Shown: in pieces, positions 1 through 12,000 of the stretch
Layout: each line of letters starts with the position of its first letter
Numbering within the stretch: position 1 is the first letter of the stretch
Assembly (NCBI GenBank): GCA_028095005.1
Contig: CM051463.1
Location: 81,573,002 to 81,637,001, forward strand
Source of the DNA: Rhynchospora pubera
Lineage: Eukaryota; Streptophyta; Magnoliopsida; Poales; Cyperaceae
Reading direction: 5' to 3'
DNA length: 64,000 nt
Position numbers and translations under genes: made by a program
Notes under the pieces: model-generated
The model's input: the letters and a program-made list of their open reading frames with translations, nothing else
Database searches by the model: none
Told to the model about the DNA's origin: nothing

Positions 1-660
1 CTTCATCTATAAATTAAATTATTTTGTGTATTTGTGACGTGATATCATATTAGTTCGGTTTATCATCTAATCAATTAGTTCGGTTTATCATCTAATCAAT
101 ATCCTCTTGGATGCAAATTCAATTAAAAACCTCCAAAATTGAGACATTGAAGATAACCAATTAAAGTAACTAATTGTACATATCGACAGCCGACAGGCCA
201 TGCATGTGTGCCAATATATTTACATGTTCAAAGGAAACTGAAATCGCTCTGAAGAATTTTTCGAAGAAAGATACACAATATCTATAGAAAAAGTAGCCAA
301 AAAGGAGAAAGTGATCTCGTAGAAAGATAGGAGAAATTGATAGGGGACAGTAAGAAAATAGTAAAATACTAAAAAGAAAACTGTACAATGTAGTCCAAGA
401 ATGGATCCAATTTAGTTGAAGAAAGATTAAAACAAACGAACTAAACCTATTATCTGTCCGTTACATAAAAACAAAGTTATGCACATCAAGTTACATAATA
501 ATATATCTAAATAATACAAATATATATTATGTTTTATAATTGTTCTTAATTATTTTATTAGTCGTTTCGTCAATTAATTTTTTTTAACTGAAAATAATTA
601 TTACTCTATATACAATAATGCATATTAAATCGTATATCATGATGCCAATATAATATTATA
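1..660. other. AT-rich intergenic DNA, no gene seen
   Basis: No coding region with recognisable similarity was seen. A short direct repeat (ttagttcggtttatcatc) occurs twice near 50-100. Longer open frames here are low-complexity and lack family features. Confidence 0.6.
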
Positions 661-819
661 GGCTCCGTTTGGATGAGGTATGGGAAGAAGGGAAGAAGAG
701 AAGAAGTGGGAAAAAGTATTGGAAAGTGTGTAACTTTGTGAAGAGTTTGGATTGTTTATGATAAATTTCTTTCCTTTTTCTCTTCTTCCCTTCTTCTCAC
801 GCGGTATCCAAACGGAGCC
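661..819. mobile_element. MITE with GGCTCCGTTTGGAT terminal inverted repeats
   Basis: The left end reads GGCTCCGTTTGGAT and the right end ATCCAAACGGAGCC, an exact inverted repeat. The trinucleotide ATA directly flanks both ends (658-660 and 820-822), consistent with a 3-bp target-site duplication. The element is 159 bp and has no coding capacity. The purine-rich left arm is answered by a pyrimidine-rich right arm. Related elements lie at 2633, 6740, 37581 and 57797. Confidence 0.8.
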
Positions 820-825
820 ATAGTG

Positions 826-871
<46 letters not shown>
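826..871. repeat. (ATT)n microsatellite
   Basis: About 15 uninterrupted ATT units abut the right end of the MITE that ends at 819. Confidence 0.95.
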
Positions 872-872
<1 letters not shown>

Positions 873-2632
873 AAATAAATTTTTTGTTGTAAATCGTATA
901 TACATTATATAAAGCAACGCATATCGAATTTTAGTAAATACCGACGTAGGCCTACAAAATTGGCACTGACAGTCCACATTACAGTTTTCAAGTAGTATAT
1001 ACCGGCCGACTGTTAAAGACTCGATCAGTTTGTAAATTCATGCTTTTTCCTTCAACTAATCACTCTAAGCCTAGCCTGTTGATCACTAATTATGCATTTA
1101 TGTGTGAGTTATTCGTAGATTTACGAATTTTACATTTAAACATCTTTAATCTGGTAATCAATACTGCCATCAAAAGTTTTTTACAAAAGCCAAGAGCAAA
1201 AGAGAATTAGTTGTACCTATGTGTTTACAACATAAGTAACCCATGTAAGGCGAGAAATGTGGTGCACTATTCTTGGGAATATATCTTGAAAATATTTTAA
1301 TATTTATTTTCAGATATAGTTAGATATGGGGTGCTTAAAAATTTGTTCATTGTTAGGACGGAACCTATATTTATGGGTTGTGGTTGTTTGCTATCCGTCT
1401 GTTGAATTTAAATAAGCTGAAGTATTGGATTTTATAATACTCCCGCATCCTTCCAGATCATTAATTGATTTACATAGCACATTATGCTATCATCGATTAA
1501 TTGATCATTCGTTGGTCATCAGATGCTATTTGTCATACGGAATTTTTTTTTTTTAATGAAAATAAGGGTCAAGTCCTCATACGGAAAACCTTGACGTGAA
1601 GGTGACATCCTCACTTGGATGAACTAGCATGATCACTGTTTTTCTTTTTAATTTATTATATATAGAGGCATGCCCGAAGCATGATCAAATTGTTAGTTAT
1701 GGGATACAGTTTGTTGTGAGCTCGTCAATATATAAATCTGGGGTATTTCAACATGAGAAGATGGATAGAATACAAGTGCGGCTTATCATTTCAAGATCCT
1801 ATTGCTGCAAAATTAATTTATGTTAAAACCACGAAAAATACTTGAGATAGTGGAGAGAACTAATAAAATAGTTAACTGCGACAGATTGGCAATCTAGATA
1901 TTCCAATATTTGACGGTAACAAATTGAAAAGAAACCATCAAGAAGACGTAATGGAGGGAGAAACATGTGTACAATGAAAAAACAACAACTGCTCAACACT
2001 ATCTGGAGTGGATCATCTGGATGACGGTTGTCAAGTTTAAGTTGCGCCAATAATCCTAAATCAAAAAGCACTCCTGAGTCCTGACAGCATTATGGCGCCA
2101 TACGATCGACAGGCTTTCGAATTGGATCTCTGTTTATATAATTTGGTTATTTGTTTCACAAAAATTAATGTTTGATTTTGGTTCAAAATGTGATTATAAA
2201 TCTATACAATTTTATACTTAAATTACTTTATTAATCCTAATCATATTTTTTCATTTACTCTTAAATTTTGAAATTTCTTATTATGCTTAAACTAACAATC
2301 CGAGAAAATTTGGTGGTTCATATTTCTATTAACAAATTTTTGTCATAAAGATACTTTATTATCAATCAAGTATACATAATAATATAAATGTATTCTTTTT
2401 TTATAGATTGTTGGCGACGATAATTATATTTTTATCCAAATTATATTCATGTTATTTGTTAAATATTTGACGAGCGTCTATCTTCGTATGGTCTCCAATC
2501 ATATTAATATCTAACACCATCCGTATCCGAAAGTAAATTGGAAATGAATTACATTGACAACGTTTAAGAGGCAGTACGTAGCGGAAGAAGCATTTCGTGT
2601 TTGTAAAAGGCATTGCCAGCCGTATTCATTTT
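872..2632. other. AT-rich intergenic DNA, no gene seen
   Basis: I saw only short open frames without recognisable domains, and no RNA gene or repeat boundary that I could support. Confidence 0.55.
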
Positions 2633-2752
2633 GGCTCCGTTTGATGAGCCCTAGGAATTTATTATAAACAATCCAAACTCTTTATAAAATTATACACTTT
2701 TCAATACTTCTTCTCTTTATTTCTTTTATTTTCACACCATCCAAACGGAGCC
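2633..2752. mobile_element. MITE, GGCTCCGTTTG terminal repeat family
   Basis: The left end is GGCTCCGTTTGATG and the right end CATCCAAACGGAGCC. TTT flanks both sides (2630-2632 and 2753-2755) as a putative 3-bp target-site duplication. At 120 bp it is shorter than the 661 copy and is non-coding. Confidence 0.75.
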
Positions 2753-3690
2753 TTTAGTTTTTGCAATTTTTTGACCGCATAATTATTTTATTTGACATTA
2801 TAATTTACAAGAACTCAAGAAGGTTCACTAATTATATCTAATTGAAATACTACTCATGGGCTATAGTTTGAATCGAACATTGCTTAAATAGTTAAATTCC
2901 ATTGTCGGTTTGTTCGGATTTCTTGGTGGTCCTTAGTTCCTTGCTCCCAGATTTTTAGGCCTGGGATAGAATTCGATATTAGCTGTACTTTTATACCCAG
3001 ATATTTTTCGGCCGGTATTGGATTCACTATGTTGATTTGGGGGTCTGCATATTTTCCTTGAGCCGATAACATTGTTGACTCAATGACATTTTTAACACTC
3101 TTTCCATCTGTCCTGATTATATTTATGCAAGGATAATGTTGTTCCTAATTATCAACATAACCAGAGCATTTGATGAGGTGTGTTATTGATTGATCATACA
3201 TGCGATGCTTCAAAGTAGACACCAGGCCCTGAGACTGAGATATATATACAATTAATCATGAAAATTTGTCATTCCGTAAAGTCTTGCACTTACTACCAAT
3301 TTACATGCGTACTTGGACTAAATAGCATGATGCACCTACCCGCAATGAAAAGTAACAGCTGATTCGGGGTGAGCCTTCATCTATTAAATTGGAAATCTAG
3401 TACTATCAGAGATTATGCACATGTAAGTTCTTTCTGCTGTTACAGACTTATGGGTGAAAAATCTGTATTAAAACTTCAGAATTGAGATAATGGAGAATAC
3501 CAATAAAGATATTTTTATAGAAATCATGGATAACTGAACCACTCTCTTCATTATCTTTTTCTAGATTTGTTCTCTTTTATATAAAGTAAGCCATGTATTT
3601 ACTCCAATGATACTATTGTTCTGGACCTTTATAGAAGAGAATCTTAGTAAGATATGTACTTCTTCAGGAATGAAAAATAACAAATCTACT
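2753..3690. other. Intergenic DNA, no gene seen
   Basis: A short minus-strand open frame at 2884-3072 (62 codons) shows no family I recognise and no supporting splice or promoter context. Nothing else is supported. Confidence 0.5.
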
Positions 3691-3953
3691 TTCCTTGGGT
3701 ATTCCGGACTCAATTCTTGTACTCTTTGATCCTCAATTAGCATTTTGTATTCCGGGCTAAATTCTTGTACTCCTTGATCCTCAATCAATGTTTGGTATTC
3801 TAGACTCATTTCTTGTGTGTTTTGATACTCAATCAACGTTTGATATTTTTGATATTCAATCAACATTTGGTATCCCGGAAATTCTCTTATTCCTTGATCC
3901 TCAATCAACGTTTGATTTTTTGTGGACTTAATTTCCATCTCCCAAGTATACAT
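3561..3953 (-). other. Open frame over a 17-codon minisatellite; function unknown
   Basis: The 130-codon minus-strand frame contains imperfect tandem copies of a unit near 'YQTLIEDQGVQEFSPEY'. At DNA level this is a degenerate minisatellite of about 51 bp at roughly 3698-3920 (recurring ccttgatcctcaatcaa). The unit length is a multiple of three, so the frame stays open. A second open frame with a different phase lies just upstream on the same strand (3953-4159), which could reflect a decayed longer gene. I do not recognise the family. It may be a repeat-driven chance ORF. Confidence 0.3.
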
Positions 3954-4690
3954 CAGTGATTATGAAAAGGATAATCTCTATAGGTACCAAATTCGATGAA
4001 TGCAATCTGAATGACTTGAAGACTGATCCAGACGAAGGGGCATCTCATAAGGTCAATATGCTGATGGGGAGGATACACTGGGTGGGAAGGATCAAGAGAC
4101 AACAATGAATTAAGGATAGATATGACCATCCTTTTTGCAAACAAGTGTTTCAGAATCAAGACATTTCTCTACGAGGAAGCCAGAGATAAAAGATCGGTAT
4201 TGTTGATTTATCCTTAACTTAATGGTAGACCTAGTTTTGCAAAAACTAACAGATCGAGGGCCAATCAACACTAAATTCAGATAAATTCCATATGTTTTTG
4301 AGCATTTGAGACCATACGCAATGTTTTGTGCAGGATTATTACTTTATATTTTTGCATTCCATGTTAAATTTATATTATGTTCCATGTTTAAAAGAAATGG
4401 ATTCGATTCTTATATTTTTCTTTATTCTTGTTGCCTTCTTTATTATTTATTATTGTTATCCTTTTCTGTAAAGATTAGCTACGATTGTAAAATTGATTTG
4501 AGAACAATTTTGATGAATTTTCAAGACTAAATGCTTGTGTGTGTGCATATATAGTTAACTTTAGTGAAGTATTTAGCATTTTTATATTGGAATACAGAAT
4601 ATATAGATTATTTAATGATAGTAAACCGGATAACAAAATAAAAGATATAAATTATAATTATGTATTCATAATTTGGATTTGTATTCTATA

Positions 4691-6091
4691 AGATAGAATG
4701 CAGTTAATGCCATGGTTCATGATAATCCAGGCAATGCATCGGACTCGGATCATGATGATAGATACTTAGATGTCGTTGATTACGACTAATGAGTACCCGT
4801 TTAGACTATGCTTGTTGTGGAGTTTCCTATTGTTTGCTTATGTTTAAACCAATTAAATTACTTTCTTAGAATGTAAGGGGTTTAGGGGACTTGTCAAAGA
4901 GGAGGATAGTTTCGGATATTTTAAGATCTCCTAGATGTGATGTCTTTGGGTTGCAAGAGACAAGACTGATGTGTGTATCTCCTACTCTGATTTCTACTTT
5001 TTCACCAAGCTTTTCTGATTACTCGGTTGTTTCGCTAGATGCCATTAACACATGTGGTGGCTGTTTGATTATAAACTTTACTTTCCTTGCAGAGGGTCAT
5101 GCTCTCCTCTCGTCTGGAATCAAACCGGTTCTTTCTTCTGGAAAGATATCAGATCGTTAAGATATCTGTTCCAAATCTCTACTCGGATTAAGATCAATTC
5201 AGGTCTTGATTGTTCGTTTTGGTATGATAATTAGTTGGGTACACCTTTGAAATGTTTACTATCCAAGCACCATAAAACTACGAGGTCGAAAATTAGCTAC
5301 ACCGAGGCTTTCAATCAGCTGCATTTTCTACTGCCTCGACCATGGAAAGAGCAAATTTCTTTGCTAATGAAGGATCATCACCCCCTTCTGTCGGCAAGTA
5401 ATGACAGACTGTATTGGAGCTGGAGCAGTAATGGAGTTTTTCAGTTTCATCAATCTGTAAAGCTCTCTCCACGGCTGGCAAGTTAACATCCCCTCTAACT
5501 GGCATTTGGAGCTTCTCCATTCCACCTTCTTTGAAGTTCTTCCTCTACTAACTCAGCCAGGACATGCTACTGACACAGCAGCAACTCAGGAAAAGGAATT
5601 TGCTGACACCTCAACCTTTCTGCTTTCTTTGCCAAAAACAGATCCTGGAAAAGGATTCCCTACATCTCTTCTTCTCTTGTCCTTTCACCCTAGCATTTTG
5701 GAGAAGAATCACTATGTTGCACACCTTAGTTACCTTCCTTACTTCTGTCTTACAATGTACAAGATTCTTTACTTCTCACACTTCAACAGGTTTGGAACGA
5801 CGTCAAGATTTTCCAGGGGCTGCTGTCAACCACTTTCTGGGTCACTTGGGTGGAGAGGAACAATAGATTTTTCAGGTGACGTAGTAGAGATGTGCAAACC
5901 GTTAGAAACTGGATAGAAGAGGAGGCTAAGCTGTACAGGCGATTCTGCTAAAGGGGTTTCGGTGTTGAGAGTTAGGCCTGGGGGTTCTTTCGTAATTTAG
6001 TTTATTAGGTTTTTCTTTTTCCTCTTTTGTTCCTTTGACAGCCTCTGTCAATGTTTCTAAAAATAAATTAAAAAAAAGATAGAATGCAGTT
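4691..6091 (+). mobile_element. LINE (L1-type) remnant with 15-bp target-site duplication
   Basis: The 15-bp sequence agatagaatgcagtt occurs at 4691-4705 and again at 6077-6091, bracketing the insert. The 3' end is A-rich just before the second copy, as expected for target-primed reverse transcription. Near 4870-5000 the frame carries endonuclease-like residues (NVRGLGDL, then VFGLQETRL). From about 5090 it switches to the C-terminal part of a LINE reverse transcriptase ORF (SFFWKDIRSL, SGLDCSFWYDNWLGT, RLYWSWSSNGVF). A zf-RVT motif (FCFLCQKQILEKDSLHLFFSC) appears at about 5620-5690 in a shifted frame. The catalytic reverse transcriptase core is missing and frameshifts are present. It is therefore an internally deleted, dead copy. 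Confidence 0.85.
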
Positions 6092-6379
6092 TGAAAATTA
6101 ATCAATCATCCATTAATTAGTGAGTGATTTGCACCCATTTAAACTAAAGAGAACATATATGCGATGTTATAATATATGATGTAATTGCTGAAATTAGTTA
6201 ATCATACATATTGACTTCAACCAATTTAAACTAAAGAGAACATATATATACACTATATTTTCTTATATATTCTAATAATTGTCATTATAAAAGTTTTTTT
6301 GTGGCCGTGGTGTTCTTTCTTATTATTTATGTAGAACAATTTACCCATGTATGTACGCCTAAAGTGCTTGATTTCATTT

Positions 6380-6524
6380 CATGAGAAATTTCTTTATGAT
6401 ACGAATTTGGTATCATTTGGTTGGAATTTTTATACTATTAGATTCAATGAAATCCTGAAAAATCAATTCAAATGAACTGAAAAGAAATGAAATCCCGTGT
6501 AAAAAAAATATTTTGACCAAAGCC
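6380..6524. mobile_element. Degenerate Tourist-like MITE (AAGGCCCTGATCAAAAT family)
   Basis: The interior (tatcatttggttggaattttt, then gattcaatgaaatcctgaaaa) matches the elements at 8203 and 53374. The right end attttgaccaaagcc followed by TAA resembles their right terminal repeat. The left terminus is eroded. Confidence 0.55.
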
Positions 6525-6739
6525 TAAATGCGCAACCTCTCATATATAGCAACACCAGCTTCTATATAATGTATGACGTTCTTTAGCGTACCCTAGTGAA
6601 CTTGCAACCTCCCTCGTAGTCGTAGCAATATTTCCATCTGTTTTGATATTTTACTCGCGAGCTTTGGATATATTACAACAGCTTGATGTCTTCCGTTATT
6701 CATTCGAACTCACTGTTATAGGAATTTGCACATCACTTA

Positions 6740-6906
6740 GGGTTGTTTGGATTCATGGAGGAATTTGGAGAATTTCATTTTCTTAGTATAAATTTATTAT
6801 AAACAATCTAAACTCTTCACAAAGTTATACACTTCCCAAAAAAATTATGCCTAGGAATTGAAAATTTTTCAAATTCCCCAAATTTCTAAACGATCCAAAC
6901 GGCCCC
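6740..6906. mobile_element. MITE, GGGTTGTTTGGAT terminal repeat family
   Basis: The left end GGGTTGTTTGGAT is answered by ATCCAAACGGCCCC at the right. TTA flanks both sides (6737-6739 and 6907-6909) as a 3-bp target-site duplication. It is non-coding and 167 bp. Confidence 0.7.
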
Positions 6907-6909
6907 TTA

Positions 6910-7585
6910 GACATTTAGGAAGGAGCCTTTATTTCTCCTTTAAAATATAATAGTAAAAATGCGTCTAAGTGTTTTGACTTGCCATATCCAATGGGTCATG
7001 GTATCAGTCTTCCTTCGCCAGTTTAGTTGAACCAAGTTAGAACTCTTAACTTTTAACCTCAAACAACCAAACATCATTTGTAATTAAGTTTTACAAATCT
7101 TGTGGTATCAAAATGGCTAATATGCTGCCAAATGTTAATTTCATTTCTCATATCAGGGAAGGACATTTGCTATTCCACAAATATCTCTATATCCAAATGC
7201 ACGCAAGGATAATTAGATAGATAATAGATATATTCTTTCTTCAAGAGACCGATCATATTCAAATTGTTCGACTCGATATTGAGATCATGTACCATCTTTT
7301 TCAAAATTGGGAGCAAGTTGCACTTATGAGATATCCATATGGACTTGCCAAAACTTGTAACGATATCATTACTATACACAACTACACAATTGAAAGAGTT
7401 CCACATTTCAAGAGATTGACTTCGTTTTTTCGAAAGAAAAATACCTATGCAATACCAAACATACATAAAAAATTGTTTACCCAAATAAAATATGGGAATT
7501 ACTATTAAAAATGTCCTTGATGATAATAGACTTCAAATTGTGATGATAAAGAATAAAAAGAGCATAGCATAAAATTTTCACAAAC

Positions 7586-7586
<1 letters not shown>
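6910..7586. other. Intergenic DNA upstream of the tRNA gene
   Basis: No supported gene. Overlapping open frames on both strands at 7170-7510 have no recognised motif. Confidence 0.5.
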
Positions 7587-7645
<59 letters not shown>

Positions 7646-7666
7646 TTTCAAATCCCACAGCTGTCA
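7587..7666 (+). tRNA. trnL-UAG: tRNA-Leu (anticodon UAG), possibly degenerate
   Basis: The 80-nt sequence folds as a class II tRNA-Leu. The acceptor stem GACAGTT pairs with AGCTGTC and is followed by discriminator A. The D arm holds the A box TGGCCGAGTGGT. The anticodon stem CCAGA/TCTGG encloses loop TTTAGGC (anticodon TAG), and a long variable arm TCCGAAAGGGC follows. The T arm reads GTGGT-TTCAAAT-CCCAC. The normally invariant G53, which pairs with C61 and is part of the B box, is T here. That gives one mismatch next to the T loop and may weaken TFIIIC binding. It could be functional or a recent pseudogene. Confidence 0.85.
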
Positions 7667-7670
7667 ACTC

Positions 7671-7684
7671 TTTTTTTTTTTTTT
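7671..7684 (+). terminator. Pol III poly-T terminator of the tRNA-Leu gene
   Basis: A run of 14 T starts 4 nt after the tRNA discriminator base, a typical RNA polymerase III stop. Confidence 0.85.
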
Positions 7685-8199
7685 GGGTTCATGAATGACG
7701 TGGTTTTTTTTTTATAAGATTTGACGAGAACATGGTTAATTAATCTTCACTGCATTTTACTACTGACAATTCTTTCTCATATATTTTTTTGGTGATTTGA
7801 TTTCGTCTGACCTTTCATTAGTTTATTAATTAAATCGAGTAAAATGTGAGCTTACAACCAAAAACAAATGAATTTGAAACTAGAGCCCGACGATTTTTAG
7901 TAGTACTAGGCTAAAGATTAAATGCCTTCATATATGGGTAAATAAAGAAACAAAATAATATTAGATAAAATATATATATTATTTAATCTAGCATCGATAC
8001 AAATAAATATGTTATTAATTTGTTTTTTTATTAGACGGAAAATCAAAATGTATTGTTACTTCGTATGGCGATTAATATCCAATCACATATCAAATCGATC
8101 GAGCAACAGAAACATATGTTTACATGCTAGACCTAGCGTGTAATACCTCTACGGTTCGTGCATTTATAAGTAGTAGAAATTATATAAAAATGGGGTAAT
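7685..8199. other. AT-rich intergenic DNA, no gene seen
   Basis: No supported coding or RNA feature. Confidence 0.5.
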
Positions 8200-8202
8200 T
8201 AA

Positions 8203-8376
8203 GGCCCTAATCAAAATTCCTTTTTTTTAACATGGAATTTTTGGAAAATATTTTATCAAAATAAACAGATTTGGAGTCATTTGGTTGTGATTCTCTTATA
8301 ATTAGATCTAATGAAATTTTGAAAAATTAATTAAAATGAAGTTGAATCCCGCCGAGAAAACATTTTGATCACGACC
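8203..8376. mobile_element. Tourist-like MITE (AAGGCCCTGATCAAAAT family)
   Basis: The left end GGCCCTAATCAAAAT and right end ATTTTGATCACGACC are imperfect inverted repeats. TAA flanks both sides (8200-8202 and 8377-8379), the TWA target typical of PIF/Harbinger-derived Tourist MITEs. The interior matches the 53374 element. Confidence 0.75.
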
Positions 8377-8379
8377 TAA

Positions 8380-9059
8380 ATCGATTAGTAAATATATCTA
8401 AATTATGAACAATGTATGCGGCGAGTAATTTGTTTGTGGTTCTAAATGTCAAATTATCACTAGGTATGATTAATCATACGAAAATGTCTAATTAGTTTTT
8501 TTTTTGCATGCTTAATGCGTGCCAAGTTTAAAAATACAAATTGGTACTTAGAATATATTGAATATATTATGACAAAAAAGTGTCTATAATATTCGAATTG
8601 TGTGATGCTATTGTTTTTAACATAAATAAAATTTTGTATTTCATAATCACTTTTTATATATTAAATTATTCTAAATATTTTTTCCTTATATGCTTTATCA
8701 AACTAGTTAATTATATTTGTATAAAAAAATTAACAAGATGCATATATATCTGGTCAGTATTTGAATATGCAGCGCATTTTGGTTTTTACAATATTTTTTC
8801 TAGCAAGAGGTGCATTTTACCGATACATCTCGAGGTAAAAAAAGTACTTTAGTTTTCCATTTTATAGTACAAAATTTTGTACTTAATAAACCTTACTAGT
8901 AAAATAAAAGTGCCTGCAGGCTGCAGTACATCACATCTAGTTTGTCTCCTGTACTTCCCCCAATGGAGACAACCGGAACTTGGAAACTCTCTCTCCAGTT
9001 ATTTCATGCCTATAAACCCTTGATTCCAAACCTGCGCTTCTGAGTCTCTGACACTCTCC
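8380..9059. other. GUF1 upstream region
   Basis: AT-rich to about 8900, then more GC-rich approaching the GUF1 start. A TATA-like CCTATAAACC sits near 9009, about 50 bp before the ATG. Its position is plausible but unproven. An open frame at 8580-8852 has no recognised features. Confidence 0.4.
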
Positions 9060-12000
9060 ATGGTATCATCTCTCCTCCGAGCGGCCTCGCGCCGCTCCGA
9101 AACCTCTCGGATCCCTTCCTTCTCGGGTTTCAACCCTCTTCTCTCCGTGTGGCAGCGCTCCATGTCCTCCAATGTGCGCCACGACGGACGGAGAGACAAG
9201 ATTGGAGGATTCGATCTCAGCGAATACGCGCCAGATAAGATACGCATCTTCTCCATCATAGCTCATGTCGACCATGGCAAGTCTACACTCGCCGATAGAT
9301 TGCTTGAGCTCACTGGAACTATCAAAAAGGGGCATGGTCAACCTCAGTACCTCGACAAGTTACAGGTATTCTAATCTTTCTTTTTAATATGAGGATGCTT
9401 AGTTCTTGTTTTTTGTTGAATTATTGTGGTGAATTATATCTTTGTGATATGTACAGCCAAATTAAAAACTGTCAAAAGAATCTCTAGAGAGGAATTATTT
9501 GGTACCAATTGCTCATATAATCCTTCAGAAACATCGCATTTGGTACTAAAGTACATTACTACTGTTTTTAACATATCAAATCTGTGTGCATTATCACATA
9601 GTGTACTGGTATGGTCTCCATGCCTCCCCCCCCCCCCCCCCCCAAAAAAAAATAAATATATATATATATATATCATTACTATTTGATTCTATAGTAAAAT
9701 TCAATATACAAAATTTGACCTAGACTTCCTCAGGTAGAGAGGGAAAGGGGCATTACAGTGAAAGCACAAACAGCCACCATGTTCTACAAGCACGCACCCA
9801 CCAATAGCAACTACTTGTTAAACCTCATTGACACACCAGGCCACGTAGACTTCAGCTATGAAGTATCCCGGTCCCTGGCTGCATGCCAAGGTGCCTTATT
9901 AGTAGTTGATGCAGCCCAAGGTGTACAGGCCCAGACAGTTGCGAATTTTTACCTAGCTTTTGAATCGGGTCTTGCAATCATACCTGTTATCAATAAAATT
10001 GACCAGCCAACAGCAGACCCAGAGCGCGTGAAGGCCCAGCTGAAATCACTCTTTGACCTCGAGCCATCAGAAGCACTCCTCACCTCCGCCAAAACTGGAT
10101 TTGGACTAGAGAATGTTTTACCTGCTATTGTGGAGCGGTTGCCAAGTCCAACTGGGAGACCTGATAATCCATTAAGGATGTTGCTTCTGGATTCATACTA
10201 TGATGAGTACAAAGGGGTAATATGCCATGTGGCAGTGATGGATGGTAGGCTGAGGAAGGGGGAGAAGATTGAGGCGGCTGCTACAGGTAAGAGTTACGAG
10301 GTATTGGATGTGGGTATAATGAACCCCGAGTTGAAATCAACAGGTGTTCTATATACAGGTCAGGTTGGGTATGTGGTCAGTGGTATGAGATCCACTAAGG
10401 AAGCGAGGGTTGGCGACACACTTTTTCATGTAAAGCATAGTGTTGAACCACTAGCAGGTATGTATTCTGCTAGCATTGCTGGCATGCACTCGCCACCAGT
10501 TGGCACACCTGCTTAGGAAACATTACTTTTTAAGTTCCAAGAAAGTGACTTTTAGACATCTCTCTCACATACATGCACAAGGCACTCACATGCTCACACA
10601 TCAACCTGAATGCATGATTCGATGAATAATGTAGCCCCATGCACACTTAGACAAGCAGACATAGGAAGAGATGGAATGAAACAATTACATACACACGTGA
10701 GGTGCACATACATAAGTTAGCACATGCATGTACCTGTGGACAGACAGTAAGAGGCACAACAGTCATGCAATTGCATACACAAAGAAAGACTGACACACAC
10801 ATAAAACCACCAACTGACTAAGACAGCAACATAAAACTCATTTACACTCTGGAAGCTGTCTTAAAAAAGTAATGGCAGTGTATGCAAATGAGAAAGCACA
10901 CTAGGATGAGGAAATGGACACGGTAAAAATTAAACATAGAAGCACCAGATAGAAATGCACAGGTAACCACTGAAAACAAACAGTCAAACGCACAAGTAAC
11001 TGCAAGCAACATGGACAGTGACATGCGTTCTGAATTGCACTTAGAGATTTGTGAATTCTGTTTTCAGGTTTTAAACCAGCAAAGCACATGGTATTTTCTG
11101 GCCTGTACCCAGCAGATGGTTCTGATTTTGATTCACTAAACCATGCAATAGAGAAGCTAACATGTAATGATGCCAGTGTGTGCGTATCAAAGGAGACTAG
11201 TACTGCACTTGGGATGGGATTCAGGTCTTGCTAATATTTATGTGTTAACCATATATTTGGCTATCGTTTCACATTCCTTTGTTGTTATAGGGATCTTATC
11301 ATGCTTAAGCACTTGTTGTAGTTGAATAAATTGCCATGCTAGGGTTAACGTCATGGAACTTAGGATTGATTGACAGTGTGATTTTTGTTGACAGATGTGG
11401 CTTTCTTGGTTTACTTCATATGGATGTCTTCCATCAGCGACTTGAACAAGTAATTGATTCTTATTTCAAGTTGTTCATATTTGTTTCTCCTTTTATTTGC
11501 ACCTTGATGGTGTACTGTATTCTTGAACAAACTCAAATTGTTGTTTGTCTGTAGTAAACTGAATTCTGCACTCTAGTACAGGGACAAGTATGCATATCAA
11601 ATTAAAATACAAGGGCTTATGTGTTTAAGTACTCTAGTACACCTTTTCTCCCCTGCTGTATGCCCGAAGTCATTTTAGTTAACCAATCTAAAAAGCTTCT
11701 TTGATTTTATTAGGAATATGGAGCTAATGTCATATCAACAGTACCAACTGTACCTTACATATTTGAGTATTCAGATGGAAGGTGAGGTTTTTATCTAAAA
11801 CTTGCCTTAGTGATATTTATTTTGGCAATTCTTCATACAAAACAAATGTAGTCATTTATTTAGTCTTTCCTTTCAATTATATTTAGCAAAGTGCAAGTAT
11901 CGAATCCCGCAACACTGGCATCAAACCCATCAAAAAGAGTAACTGCTTGTTGGGAACCAACTGTGGTTGCAACTATAATTATTCCTAGTGAGTAAGCACT

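Noticed and set aside
8108..8180. Possible Helitron 5' end (TCTACTACTTATAAATG on the minus strand)
   Set aside because: Not preceded by A and no matching 3' hairpin was found in this window at a credible distance.
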